Below, piece after piece: positions 1 to 8,524 of a DNA stretch of 64,000 nucleotides. Position 1 is the first letter of the stretch. The number at the start of each line of letters is the position of its first letter. The notes beneath the pieces were generated by a model. The model had not been told where the DNA came from and did not search any database. It was given only the letters and a program-made list of their open reading frames with translations. Both the position numbers and the translations under genes were made by a program. Location: positions 1,165,200 to 1,229,199 of the forward strand of contig NZ_LR733406.1 of the NCBI RefSeq assembly GCF_902506505.1. Direction: 5' to 3'. The stretch is from Pseudomonas sp. 8AS. Its GTDB lineage: Bacteria > Pseudomonadota > Gammaproteobacteria > Pseudomonadales > Pseudomonadaceae.

Positions 1-1550
1 TTGGCCGGGGTGCTGGACAGGCGTTCGAGCATCAGCACGAATTCGTCACCGCCCAGGCGCGCCAGGGTGTCTTCGTCGCGGCTCTGGCTGCGCAGGCGCA
101 GGGCCACCTGCTGCAGGAGCTGGTCGCCCGTGGCATGCCCGAGGGTGTCGTTGAGGCTCTTGAAGTTGTCCAGGTCGATGAACAGCAGCGCGCCTTGCTG
201 GCCGCTGCGGGCGTGGTGGGCGAGGGCATGCTGCAGGCGGTCCTGCAGCAGGCGGCGGTTGGGCAGCCCGGTCAGCGGGTCGAAGAAGGCCAGCTGGTGG
301 ATCTGTTCGAGGTTCTTCTTGTGCTCGGTGATATCGGTGGAAATGCCGCACAGGGCATAGATGGTGCCATCCGGGCGACGCAGCGGCAGCTTGACCGTCA
401 GGTAGGCATGCTCGCCGTTGTCGGCGAGGTTGCGGTTGACCTCTTCGATCTGCACCCGCTCGCCCTGCTGCAGCACGCGCAGGTCATTGCGTCGCAGGTT
501 GTCCACGGTGTTGGCGTCGAAGAAGGCGCTGTCGCTCTGGCCCAGCACTTCTTCGCGCGAGCGGCCGAACAGTTCGCAGACCTTGCGGTTGGCGTACTGG
601 TAGCGCAGCTGGGGGTCCTTGATGTAGATGAAGGCCTCGACACTGTCGAGGATGGTGTTCAGGCGCAGCTCGCTGGCACTCAGGTGGCGGGTCTGCTCCG
701 CCACCCGGCGCCGCAGCAGCAGCGCGCCGCCCAGGGCGAGGAGGAACAGCGCAGTGAGCGTGGCCAGGCCCCACCATAAACTGGTGGGGACCCGCAGTTG
801 CGGGGGCTTGCCGCCCCAGCGCTGGATGATCTGGTAGTAGAGGGAGTCGGGCTGCTCCTGCCACTCCTTGAGGTGGCGGTCGATGGCTGCCAGCAGCGGG
901 GCGTGGCGGTCCTTGCCGGTGGCGTAAAACAGTCGGGCCGGCTGGAACATGATCGGGGTACTGCTCAGGCCGTACTGGTCGGCGTGGTAATCGCCGAAGC
1001 GCTGGTTGGCCACGGCCGCGTCGGCTTCTCCGCTGCTGACCAGCTCGAAGCCCTGGGCCAGGCTCTGCACGGGCAGCAGCTGGGCCTGCAGGCCGAAGCT
1101 GAGCAGCAGTGCCTTGAGGTGCTCTTCCTGCACCGAACCGGCCAGCACGGCAATGCGCCGGTCGTTGAGGTCGAGCAGCGAGTTCAGGCGCAGCTCCTGC
1201 TGGCTGTAGATCTGCGACCAGCTGAACAGCGCCGGCAACTGGTGGAAGTCCAGGTAACGGGCACGCTCTTCGTTCCAGGCCGTATCCGGCAACAGGTCGA
1301 TGCGCCCGTCGCGGGTCAGTTCCAGGCATTGCTGCCATTCGCAGGGCACCGCCTGCAGCGTCCAGCCTTCGCGCTGGGCGATTTCGCGCAGCAGTTCGCC
1401 GAAGATGCCGGACAGCTGGTTGTCGTTGTCCAGCAGCAGTTTCGGTTCGTTGGCGTAGACACCTACGCGCAGAGGCTGGTGCTCCGCCAGACTGGGCGGA
1501 GCCAGGGCGGCGGCACACAACAGCAGGGCGGGCCAGAGGCGCAGTGGCAT
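1..1550 (-). CDS. Membrane diguanylate cyclase with periplasmic binding domain (partial)
   Basis: 516 codons are visible; the 3' end lies outside the window. The protein begins with a signal peptide (first ~22 residues), then a bacterial extracellular solute-binding type 3 domain (~25-255), a membrane helix (~265-290), a PAS domain (~300-420) and a GGDEF domain. The active-site GGDEF is at ~500-504 and an RDED inhibitory site lies five residues before it, so c-di-GMP synthesis with product inhibition is expected. An EAL domain may follow off-window. The ATG at 1550 is chosen because it gives a good signal peptide; its Shine-Dalgarno sequence is weak. Likely role: the periplasmic domain senses a small ligand, perhaps an amino acid, and changes c-di-GMP output. 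The ligand is unknown. Confidence 0.88.
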   Translation of the reverse strand, partial: MPLRLWPALLLCAAALAPPSLAEHQPLRVGVYANEPKLLLDNDNQLSGIFGELLREIAQREGWTLQAVPCEWQQCLELTRDGRIDLLPDTAWNEERARYLDFHQLPALFSWSQIYSQQELRLNSLLDLNDRRIAVLAGSVQEEHLKALLLSFGLQAQLLPVQSLAQGFELVSSGEADAAVANQRFGDYHADQYGLSSTPIMFQPARLFYATGKDRHAPLLAAIDRHLKEWQEQPDSLYYQIIQRWGGKPPQLRVPTSLWWGLATLTALFLLALGGALLLRRRVAEQTRHLSASELRLNTILDSVEAFIYIKDPQLRYQYANRKVCELFGRSREEVLGQSDSAFFDANTVDNLRRNDLRVLQQGERVQIEEVNRNLADNGEHAYLTVKLPLRRPDGTIYALCGISTDITEHKKNLEQIHQLAFFDPLTGLPNRRLLQDRLQHALAHHARSGQQGALLFIDLDNFKSLNDTLGHATGDQLLQQVALRLRSQSRDEDTLARLGGDEFVLMLERLSSTPA

Positions 1551-1626
1551 GGGCAGGTGGTCTTCGATCCGGTGCAGATAGTTGCAACCTTAGGTGAAAA
1601 CCCTGCGTTTGGCTTGCGCTGCTGAG

Positions 1627-2493
1627 CTATCCGGCCAGTTGGCGCAGTGCCGGGTGGGTCTCGCACAGGCCGTAGCGCTGGCTGTCGTCGCGCACCACGC
1701 GGCCCATGGCGATCCGCGGGTCGTGGGTGAACACCAGGCGCCCGCCGCGGGCCAGCAGGCTGTCGAGCAGGCGCTCCTTTTCCTCGATCAAACCTTCGGG
1801 GAAGCGGTCGTAGCCCATGGTCAGCGGCAGGTGCACCCAGGGCGCGCCGGGCACCAGGTCGCCGGCGAACACCACCGGGCCGTCGGCCATGGCCACTTCC
1901 GGCAGCAGCTGACCGGGGGTATGGCCGTCGCTCCAGTGCAGGTGCCAGTCGGCGCCCAGCAGCGGCGACAGGCCTTGCTGGTCGAGCAGCTGCAGGCGCC
2001 CGCTGGCTTCCAGCAGGTCGAGCAGTTCGGGGATGAACGAGGCGCGGTCGCGCGGGTGCGGGTTGCGCGCGCGCTGCCACTGGCGCCGCCCGGTGAGGTA
2101 CTGCGCGTTGGGGAACAGCAGGCGCGCCGGTTGGCCGTCCTGCCAGGCGGCGAGCAGGCCGCCGGCATGGTCGAAGTGCAGGTGGGTGAGCAGCACGATG
2201 TCGATATCGGCATCGCTCAGGCCGACCTCGGCCAGGCTGTCGAGCAGCACGTGGCGGTCTTCCTGCACGCCGAAGCGCTGCTTCAGCTCGGGGCTGAAGA
2301 AGGCGCCGATGCCGGTCTCGATCAGGATGTTGCGGCCCGGTTCCTGGACCAGCAGGGCGCGGCAGCCGAGGTCGATGCGGTTCTGCTCGTCGGCCGGCAT
2401 CCAGCGTTGCCAGAGGGCCTTGGGCGCATTGCCGAACATGGCGCCGCCATCGAGTTTCTGGCTGTTGCCGCGCAGGGTGGTGAGGGTTCGCAT
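1627..2493 (-). CDS. MBL-fold metallo-hydrolase
   Basis: 288 residues. The metal-binding motif THLHFDHAG lies at ~103-111, with a later SDGHTPG and FAGD supplying further ligands, as in the lactonase/glyoxalase II superfamily. There is no signal peptide, so it is probably cytoplasmic. The product resembles the quorum-lactonase-like branch of the family, but the substrate cannot be read from sequence. It lies downstream of the acyl-CoA dehydrogenase on the same strand, yet a terminator-like hairpin (2544-2583) separates them, so it probably has its own promoter. Confidence 0.85.
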   Translation of the reverse strand: MRTLTTLRGNSQKLDGGAMFGNAPKALWQRWMPADEQNRIDLGCRALLVQEPGRNILIETGIGAFFSPELKQRFGVQEDRHVLLDSLAEVGLSDADIDIVLLTHLHFDHAGGLLAAWQDGQPARLLFPNAQYLTGRRQWQRARNPHPRDRASFIPELLDLLEASGRLQLLDQQGLSPLLGADWHLHWSDGHTPGQLLPEVAMADGPVVFAGDLVPGAPWVHLPLTMGYDRFPEGLIEEKERLLDSLLARGGRLVFTHDPRIAMGRVVRDDSQRYGLCETHPALRQLAG

Positions 2494-2543
2494 GGGCAGT
2501 GGCCTCCGTGGCTGGGGTGCCGCGCGGCGACACCGCGCTGGCG

Positions 2544-2583
2544 AAATAAAAAAGCGCGACGCCTCGGTGGGGGACGCCGCGCA
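2544..2583 (-). terminator. Rho-independent terminator after acyl-CoA dehydrogenase
   Basis: On the minus strand a GC-rich imperfect hairpin (arms near 2571-2582 and 2554-2563) is followed by six T residues and further T/A-rich bases at 2544-2553. It sits 70 bases past the stop of the acyl-CoA dehydrogenase gene. Confidence 0.7.
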
Positions 2584-2652
2584 AACACGCTCAATCGTAC
2601 TGGCCGCCTGCAGGGGCGCTTGCCGCCACTCCTGCAGGGGCCGGGGTGCCGC

Positions 2653-4425
2653 TCAGAACTGCTCGGCGCCAAGGCCGAACAGCGCGGCGCTGCCGGCGCG
2701 GATGCTGGCTTCCAGGCCCAGAGTGCGCGGCAGCAGGTGGCTGAAGTAGAAGTCCGCAGTGGCCAGCTTGCCGGCATAGAAGGCCTCGTCGGCGCTGCGC
2801 TGCTGCGCGGCGACCCGGGCCATGCGCGACCACAGCCAGGCGTAGGTGGTGTAGCCGAACAGCTGCAGGTACTCCACCGCGGCGCCGCCGACCGCGTGCG
2901 GATTGCCCTGGGCCTGCTCCAGCAGCCAGGTGCTGACGTCTTCCAGGCGCTCGACCGCGGCCAGCAGCTGGCTGCGGTAGGGCGTGTCGGGCGCGGCGGC
3001 ATAGCCGCGGATCTCGCCGGTGAACTGGCGCAGGGCGGCGCCGCCACCCGCCACCACCTTGCGCCCGAGCAGGTCGAGGGCCTGGATGCCGTTGGTGCCT
3101 TCGTAGATCTGCGCGATGCGCACGTCGCGCACCAGCTGCTCCTGGCCCCATTCGCGGATGTAGCCGTGACCGCCGAACACCTGCTGGCCGTGCACGCAGC
3201 TGTCCAGCCCGCTGTCGGTGAAGAACGCCTTGGCCACCGGGGTGAGCAGGGCGACCAGGGCTTCGGCGCTGCGCTGCTCGTCGGCATCGACGGCGAACTT
3301 GGCCAGGTCGAGCTGCTGGCCGACGTAGCTGGCGAAGGCGCGGCCGCCTTCGGTCATGGCCTTCATGGTCAGCAGCATGCGGCGCACGTCGGCATGCACG
3401 ATGATCGGGTCGGCGGCCTTGTCCTGGGCCTGCGGGCCGCTCGCCGAGCGGCTCTGCAGGCGCTCGCGGGCGTAGCTCACGGCATTCTGGTAGGACGCCT
3501 CGGCGCAGCCGATGCCCTGGATGCCGATGGACAGGCGCTCGTAGTTCATCATGGTGAACATCGCCGCCAGGCCCTTGTTGGCCTCGCCGATCAGCCAGCC
3601 GGTGGCGCCGTCGAAGTTCATCACGCAGGTGGCCGAGGCCTTGATGCCCATCTTGTGCTCGATCGAGCCGCAGGACACGGCGTTGCGTTCGCCCAGTGAG
3701 CCATCGGCACCCACCATCAGCTTGGGCACCAGGAACAGCGAGATGCCCTTGGGCCCGGCCGGGGCGTCCGGCAGCTTGGCCAGCACCAGGTGGATGATGT
3801 TCTCGGTCAGGTCCTGTTCGCCGCCGGTGATGAAGATCTTGCTGCCGCTGATCCGGTAGCTGCCGTCGGCCTGGGGTTCGGCGCGGGTGCGGATCAGGCC
3901 CAGGTCGGTGCCGGCATGGGCTTCGGTCAGGCACATGGAGCCGGCCCAGCGGCCTTCGTACATCGGCGGCAGGTAGGTGTTCTTCAGCGCTTCGCTGGCA
4001 TGGGCGTCGATGGCCAGGCAGGCGCCGGAGGAGAGCGCCGAGTACAGGGCGAAGCTGGAGCCGGCGGCATAGAGCATTTCCTCGAACTGCACGGCGAGCA
4101 TCTTGGGCATGCCCATGCCGCCGTAGGCCGGGTTGCCGGACAGGCCGACCCAGCCGCCTTGGATGTAGGTGGCGTAGGCCTCCTTGAACCCCGCCGGGGT
4201 GGTGACCGCGCCCTGGTTCCACTGCGCGCCTTCCTCGTCGCCGCTGCGGTTGAGCGGGGCGATCAGCGTGCCGGTGACCTTGGCCGCTTCCTCGAGGATG
4301 GCGTCGGCGGTCTGCGCGTCCACCGTCTCGGCCAGGGCCGGCAGGCGGGCCCACAGGGCGGGGGCGTCGAACACTTCGTGGAGGACGAAACGCAGGTCAC
4401 GCAGGGGGGCGTTGAATTCGGCCAT
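2653..4425 (-). CDS. Acyl-CoA dehydrogenase
   Basis: 590 residues; the length and C-terminal extension fit the long acyl-CoA dehydrogenase class with an extra C-terminal domain. FAD-dependent, it makes the trans-2-enoyl-CoA in beta-oxidation, passing electrons to ETF. Typical motifs are seen: SMCLTEAHAGTDLG in the middle domain, the KIFITGGEQD stretch, and GGHGYIREWGQEQLVRDVRI with YEGTNGIQ near the C terminus. The open frame extends 34 codons further upstream, but that part is Pro/Arg-rich and overlaps a terminator. The start at 4425 (MAEFNAPLRD) has GAGGTG just upstream and matches family N termini. Substrate chain length is not determinable. Neighbours (actP, acyl-CoA synthetase) suggest fatty acid or short-chain acid use. 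Confidence 0.93.
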   Translation of the reverse strand: MAEFNAPLRDLRFVLHEVFDAPALWARLPALAETVDAQTADAILEEAAKVTGTLIAPLNRSGDEEGAQWNQGAVTTPAGFKEAYATYIQGGWVGLSGNPAYGGMGMPKMLAVQFEEMLYAAGSSFALYSALSSGACLAIDAHASEALKNTYLPPMYEGRWAGSMCLTEAHAGTDLGLIRTRAEPQADGSYRISGSKIFITGGEQDLTENIIHLVLAKLPDAPAGPKGISLFLVPKLMVGADGSLGERNAVSCGSIEHKMGIKASATCVMNFDGATGWLIGEANKGLAAMFTMMNYERLSIGIQGIGCAEASYQNAVSYARERLQSRSASGPQAQDKAADPIIVHADVRRMLLTMKAMTEGGRAFASYVGQQLDLAKFAVDADEQRSAEALVALLTPVAKAFFTDSGLDSCVHGQQVFGGHGYIREWGQEQLVRDVRIAQIYEGTNGIQALDLLGRKVVAGGGAALRQFTGEIRGYAAAPDTPYRSQLLAAVERLEDVSTWLLEQAQGNPHAVGGAAVEYLQLFGYTTYAWLWSRMARVAAQQRSADEAFYAGKLATADFYFSHLLPRTLGLEASIRAGSAALFGLGAEQF

Positions 4426-4471
4426 CGGGCACCTCAATCGGGCGCCGGGGCGAGCCCCGGCGAGTGGTGGA

Positions 4472-4502
4472 AGAAAAAAGGGCCGTTGCAGGCAACGGCC
4501 CG
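4472..4502 (-). terminator. Terminator of yjcH-actP
   Basis: On the minus strand a stem of about ten pairs (GGGCCGTTGC against GCAACGGCCC) is followed by six T residues, 50 bases after the actP stop. This is a strong intrinsic terminator between actP and the acyl-CoA dehydrogenase gene. Confidence 0.85.
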
Positions 4503-4548
4503 GAGGGTCAGGCGGACACCGAGTCACCGCCTGACGGCGTCACAGGTT

Positions 4549-6228
4549 TCAATGGCTGGAGGCCGCGGCGGCGCCCAGGCCGGTCTGCGCACGGACGAAC
4601 TGGTCGTCGAAGGCGGCGCGCTCACGCACCGCACGGGCGCTGCGGTCCAGCTTGGAGACTACGACTATGACCAGGAAGGCCAGCGGCATGGAGAACAGCG
4701 CCGGGTGGTCGTAGGGGAAGATCGCCTGGGCATGGCCGAGCACGGTGACCCACACGGCCGGCGAGAGGATCACCAGCAGCAGCGCGCTGATCAGGCCGAC
4801 GAAGCCGCCGAGCAGGGCGCCACGGGTGGTCAGGCCCTTCCAGTACATGGCCATGATCAGCACCGGGAAGTTGGTCGAGGCGGCCACGCCGAAGGTCAGG
4901 CCGACCAGGAAGGCCACGTTCATCTTCTCGAACAGGATGCCCAGCAGGATGGCGACGATGCCCAGGCCGACGGTGGCGATGCGGGTCACGCGCATCTCGT
5001 CCTTCTCGCTGGCCGTGCCCTTCTTCAGCACGGTGGCGTACAGGTCGTGGGAGATCGCCGAGGCGCCGGCCAGGGCCAGGCCGGAGACCACCGCGAGGAT
5101 GGTGGCGAAGGCCACGGCGGAGAGGAAGCCGAGGAACAGGTTGCCGCCCACGGCCTTGGCCAGGTGCATGGCGACCATGTTGCCGCCGCCGATCAGCGCG
5201 CCCTTGGTGTCGCCGCCGACGAAGAACTGCGGGTCCTTGCCGACGATGACGATGGCGGCGAAGCCCAGCACCATCACCACCAGGAAGAAGAAGCCGATGA
5301 AGCCGGTGGCGTAGAACACCGACTTGCGCGCTTCCTTGGCGTTGGGCACGGTGAAGAAACGCATCAGGATATGCGGCAGGCCGGCGATGCCGAACACCAG
5401 GCCGAGGGACATCGAGGCGGCGTTGATCGGGTCGGCGAGCATGCTGCCCGGGCCCATGATGGCGATGCCGATGGCGTGCGCGTCGACCGCCTGGCTGGCC
5501 AGGGTGTCCAGGCTGAAGCCGAACTCGGCCAGGGCCAGGCCGGCCAGGGTGGTGCCGCCGGCGAGCAGCAGCACGGCCTTGATGATCTGCACCCAGGTGG
5601 TGGCGATCATGCCGCCGAAGATCACGTAGACCAGCATCAGCGCGCCGACCACCATCACCGCGGTGGAGTAGTCGAGGCCGAACAGCAGCTTGATCAACTG
5701 GCCGGCGCCGACCATCTGCACCACCAGGTAGCAGCACACCACGGTCAGCGAGCCGAAGGCGGCGAAGGTGCGGATCTGCGTCTGGTCGAGGCGGTAGGAG
5801 ACGATGTCGGCGAAGGTGTACTTGCCCAGGTTGCGCAGGCGCTCGGCCATCAGGAAGGTGATCAGCGGCCAGCCGACGAAGAACGCCACGGTGTAGACGA
5901 AACCGTCATAGCCCTTGGCGAACACCAGGCTGGAGAGGCCGAGCAGGGTGGCGGCGGACATGTAGTCGCCGGCGATCGCCAGGCCGTTCTGGAAGCCGCT
6001 GATGCCGCCGCCGGCGGTGTAGAAGTCGGAGGTCGACTTGGTCTGCCGCGCGGCCCACCAAGTGATCATCAGGGTGCCGAGGACGAAGACGAAGAACATG
6101 CCGATGGCGTGCAGGTTCATCGGCTGTTTTTCCGCGACTATGGTCGGCGCGGCGAAGGCGTCGAAGGGCGCCAGGGCGATCGCCAGGGCCGCCCAGGCCA
6201 GGCTCCAGTGCAGGTTGCGCAGGTTCAT
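4549..6228 (-). CDS. actP: Cation/acetate symporter ActP
   Basis: 559 residues, close to the 550-residue size of ActP in the sodium:solute symporter family. It starts with a cleavable-type hydrophobic segment ending near AFA, then ~13 membrane helices; [11 protein letters not shown] and the [18 protein letters not shown] stretch are typical of the acetate permease branch. It imports acetate and other short monocarboxylates across the inner membrane. Its ATG overlaps the yjcH stop by four bases (ATGA), so the two are translationally coupled. A terminator follows. Catabolite repression is suggested by an A-rich motif in the shared leader (see 6566-6573). Confidence 0.95.
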   Translation of the reverse strand: MNLRNLHWSLAWAALAIALAPFDAFAAPTIVAEKQPMNLHAIGMFFVFVLGTLMITWWAARQTKSTSDFYTAGGGISGFQNGLAIAGDYMSAATLLGLSSLVFAKGYDGFVYTVAFFVGWPLITFLMAERLRNLGKYTFADIVSYRLDQTQIRTFAAFGSLTVVCCYLVVQMVGAGQLIKLLFGLDYSTAVMVVGALMLVYVIFGGMIATTWVQIIKAVLLLAGGTTLAGLALAEFGFSLDTLASQAVDAHAIGIAIMGPGSMLADPINAASMSLGLVFGIAGLPHILMRFFTVPNAKEARKSVFYATGFIGFFFLVVMVLGFAAIVIVGKDPQFFVGGDTKGALIGGGNMVAMHLAKAVGGNLFLGFLSAVAFATILAVVSGLALAGASAISHDLYATVLKKGTASEKDEMRVTRIATVGLGIVAILLGILFEKMNVAFLVGLTFGVAASTNFPVLIMAMYWKGLTTRGALLGGFVGLISALLLVILSPAVWVTVLGHAQAIFPYDHPALFSMPLAFLVIVVVSKLDRSARAVRERAAFDDQFVRAQTGLGAAAASSH

Positions 6229-6551
6229 TTCAGTTCCTCCAGCAGTTGCGCGCCGAGGGCGTCGAATTTGCTGTTGGCGCTACGCACGTACCAGCCGGTG
6301 AGCAGCCAGGACAGCACGATGATCGCCGCCGCCACCGGGATGCCGAAGGTCAGCTGGCGCCCTTCGCCGAGCGGGGCGTGCAGCCACTGCGGGGCGAAGG
6401 CGACGACCAGCATGAACAGGTAGTAGGCACCGAGCACGCTGGCGCTCAGGCCCCAGGCCAGGCGCGAACGGCTGCGCACCAGCTGCTGGAATTTCGGGTT
6501 GGCGCGGATGCGCTCGCAACTCTGTGCATGACTCAAGTCAGCGGGGGACAT
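6225..6551 (-). CDS. yjcH: DUF485 membrane protein YjcH, actP partner
   Basis: 108 residues with two predicted membrane helices (~33-53 and ~70-90) and a polar N terminus containing [15 protein letters not shown], which is typical of the DUF485 family. These small proteins are encoded just before actP in many proteobacteria; their exact role is not settled. Strong Shine-Dalgarno (AGGAG) seven bases before the ATG at 6551. The stop overlaps the actP start. Confidence 0.92.
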   Translation of the reverse strand: MSPADLSHAQSCERIRANPKFQQLVRSRSRLAWGLSASVLGAYYLFMLVVAFAPQWLHAPLGEGRQLTFGIPVAAAIIVLSWLLTGWYVRSANSKFDALGAQLLEELK

Positions 6552-6565
6552 GGTGGGGCTCCTTG

Positions 6566-6573
6566 TTTTTGTT
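6566..6573 (-). promoter_or_regulatory. Candidate Hfq/Crc catabolite-activity motif in yjcH leader
   Basis: The yjcH leader, read on the minus strand, holds AACAAAAA immediately before CAAGGAG, the ribosome binding site. It fits the AANAANAA motif bound by Hfq with Crc in Pseudomonas to block translation during catabolite repression. The match and position are seen in the sequence; function is inferred. Confidence 0.55.
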
Positions 6574-6671
6574 GTGGCCGGATGGCCCCGCGCGGCGTTT
6601 GCCGGCCGCAGGGCGCCCTGGCGACAGGCGCGGGCCTGTCACCGGGGTGATGCTCGGGAGTCGGTGTGTGC

Positions 6672-8294
6672 TTACAGGGCCTTGGCCATGTCGCGCAGGA
6701 CGAACTTCTGGATCTTGCCGGTGCTGGTCTTCGGCAGCTGGGTGAAGACCACGGTGCGCGGCACCTTGAAGCCGGCCAGGTGCTCGCGGCAGAAGGCGAT
6801 GATGTCCGCCTCGCGCACGGCCTGGTGGTCGGCCTTGAGGGTGATGAAGGCGCACGGCGTCTCGCCCCACTTCTCGTCCGGACGGGCCACCACGGCGGCT
6901 TCCAGGACGCCGGGGTGGCGGTACAGCACGCCCTCGACCTCGATGGTGGAGATGTTCTCGCCGCCGGAGATGATGATGTCCTTGAGCCGGTCGCGGATCT
7001 CCACGTAGCCGTCCGGGTGGCACACGGCCAGGTCGCCGGTGTGGAACCAGCCGCCCTCGAAGGCCTCGGCGGTGGCGCTGGGGTTCTTCAGGTAGCCCTT
7101 CATCACGGTGTTGCCGCGCATGAAGATTTCGCCGATGGTCTCGCCGTCGCGCGGGGTCGGTTCCAGGGTCTTCGGGTCGGCCACCATCACCCCTTCCAGG
7201 GTCGGGTAGCGCACGCCCTGGCGCGCCTTGATCACGGCGCGCTCGTCCAGCGGCAGCTCATCCCACTCGGCATGCCAGGCGCACAGGGTGACCGGGCCGT
7301 AGACTTCGGTGAGGCCGTAGACGTGGGTGACGTGGATGCCCATTTCCTCGACCGCGCCGATCACCTTGGCGGGCGGCGCGGCGCCGGCGACCATGGCCTT
7401 GACCGGGTGATCGATGGCCGCCTTGGCCTCGGCCGGCATGTTGACCAGGGCGTTGAGCACGATCGGCGCGCCGCACAGGTGGCTGACCTGCTCGTCGCGG
7501 ATCAGGGTGAGGATCTTCGCCGGGTCGACCCGGCGCAGGAACACGTGCACGCCGGCCAGGGCGGTGATGGTCCAGGGGTAGCACCAGCCGTTGCAGTGGA
7601 ACATCGGCAGGGTCCACAGGTACACCGGGTGGTTGCCCATGGCCCAGGTCATCTGGTTGCCCAGCGCGTTCAGGTAGGCGCCGCGGTGGTGGTAGACCAC
7701 GCCCTTGGGGTTGCCGGTGGTGCCGGAGGTGTAGTTGAGGCTGATCGCCTGCCACTCGTCGTCCGGCCACTGCCAGGCGAACTCGGGGTCGCCCTCGGCG
7801 AGGAAGGCCTCGTAGTCGAGGCTGCTGACGGCCTGGCCTTCGCCGTACTCCGGGTCATCCACGTCGATCACCAGCGGCGGGTGGTCGAGCATGCCGACGG
7901 CGGCATGGATCACGTCATGGAACTCGCGGTCGGTGATCAGCACCTTGGCTTCGCCGTGCTGCAGCATGAAGGCGATGGCTTCGGCATCCAGGCGCACGTT
8001 GAGGGTGTTGAGCACGGCGCCGATCATCGGCACGCCGAAATGCGCTTCGAGCATCTGCGGGATGTTCGGCAGCATCACCGCCACCGTGTCGCCCTTGCCG
8101 ATGCCGCGGCCGGCCAGGGCCGAGGCCAGGCGCCGGCAGCGCGCATAGGTCTGCGCCCAGGTGCGGCGGATCGAGCCGTGGACCACGGCCGGGTAGTGCG
8201 GGTAAACGCTGGCCGTGCGCTCGATGAAGCTGAGCGGGCTGAGGGCGATGTGGTTCACGGCGGCAGGGGCAAGACCCTGTTCAAAGATCGACAT
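6672..8294 (-). CDS. AMP-dependent acyl-CoA synthetase
   Basis: 540 residues. Makes acyl-CoA from a carboxylic acid, ATP and CoA through an acyl-adenylate. Motifs seen: the phosphate loop [11 protein letters not shown] (~180-190), the [10 protein letters not shown] adenine region, [10 protein letters not shown], the hinge [15 protein letters not shown], and the C-terminal catalytic lysine in KTSTGKIQK. It belongs to the medium-chain/FadK-like branch that starts SIFEQGL, rather than to acetyl-CoA synthetase (~650 residues). I chose the ATG at 8294; a GTG three codons upstream is possible. The gene diverges from the histidine kinase gene across a 230-bp AT-rich spacer, suggesting control by that two-component system. 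Confidence 0.92.
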   Translation of the reverse strand: MSIFEQGLAPAAVNHIALSPLSFIERTASVYPHYPAVVHGSIRRTWAQTYARCRRLASALAGRGIGKGDTVAVMLPNIPQMLEAHFGVPMIGAVLNTLNVRLDAEAIAFMLQHGEAKVLITDREFHDVIHAAVGMLDHPPLVIDVDDPEYGEGQAVSSLDYEAFLAEGDPEFAWQWPDDEWQAISLNYTSGTTGNPKGVVYHHRGAYLNALGNQMTWAMGNHPVYLWTLPMFHCNGWCYPWTITALAGVHVFLRRVDPAKILTLIRDEQVSHLCGAPIVLNALVNMPAEAKAAIDHPVKAMVAGAAPPAKVIGAVEEMGIHVTHVYGLTEVYGPVTLCAWHAEWDELPLDERAVIKARQGVRYPTLEGVMVADPKTLEPTPRDGETIGEIFMRGNTVMKGYLKNPSATAEAFEGGWFHTGDLAVCHPDGYVEIRDRLKDIIISGGENISTIEVEGVLYRHPGVLEAAVVARPDEKWGETPCAFITLKADHQAVREADIIAFCREHLAGFKVPRTVVFTQLPKTSTGKIQKFVLRDMAKAL

Positions 8295-8422
8295 GCTAGG
8301 CACCCGGTGGCTGATTGTTAGCTCTGATGCTGCCCTGGCTCACTCGGTCGGCAAGGGCAGTAGATGATTCGGGGTGTTTTATATAGGAATCTCCGTCTTA
8401 TATGGAAGTACTACCTGAGTAT

Positions 8423-8440
8423 TATAGTATTTGTACTATA
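8423..8440. promoter_or_regulatory. Palindrome in AT-rich divergent promoter region
   Basis: TATAGTA and TACTATA form a perfect 7-bp inverted repeat with a 4-base spacer inside the 230-bp gap between the acyl-CoA synthetase and kinase genes. The gap is strikingly AT-rich for this genome. It also has a direct repeat GCATAAG at 8449-8455 and 8476-8482, 27 bp apart. This is a candidate operator for the adjacent FixJ-type regulator; no binding evidence is available here. Confidence 0.5.
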
Positions 8441-8524
8441 CATTCTCGGCATAAGACTGAATGCCTACAGCCTCTGCATAAGGCTGCCTATATGCTAGCC
8501 AGATAAACCTCTACAGGACTGCCG

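Noticed and set aside
1594..3699. Very long plus-strand open frame opposite the MBL and acyl-CoA dehydrogenase genes
   Set aside because: Antisense shadow: Ala/Gln/Val/His-rich translation without domains, fully overlapping real genes; typical of high-GC DNA.
3790..6423. 877-codon plus-strand open frame opposite actP and yjcH
   Set aside because: Low-complexity His/Asp/Glu/Gly-rich shadow of actP on the other strand.
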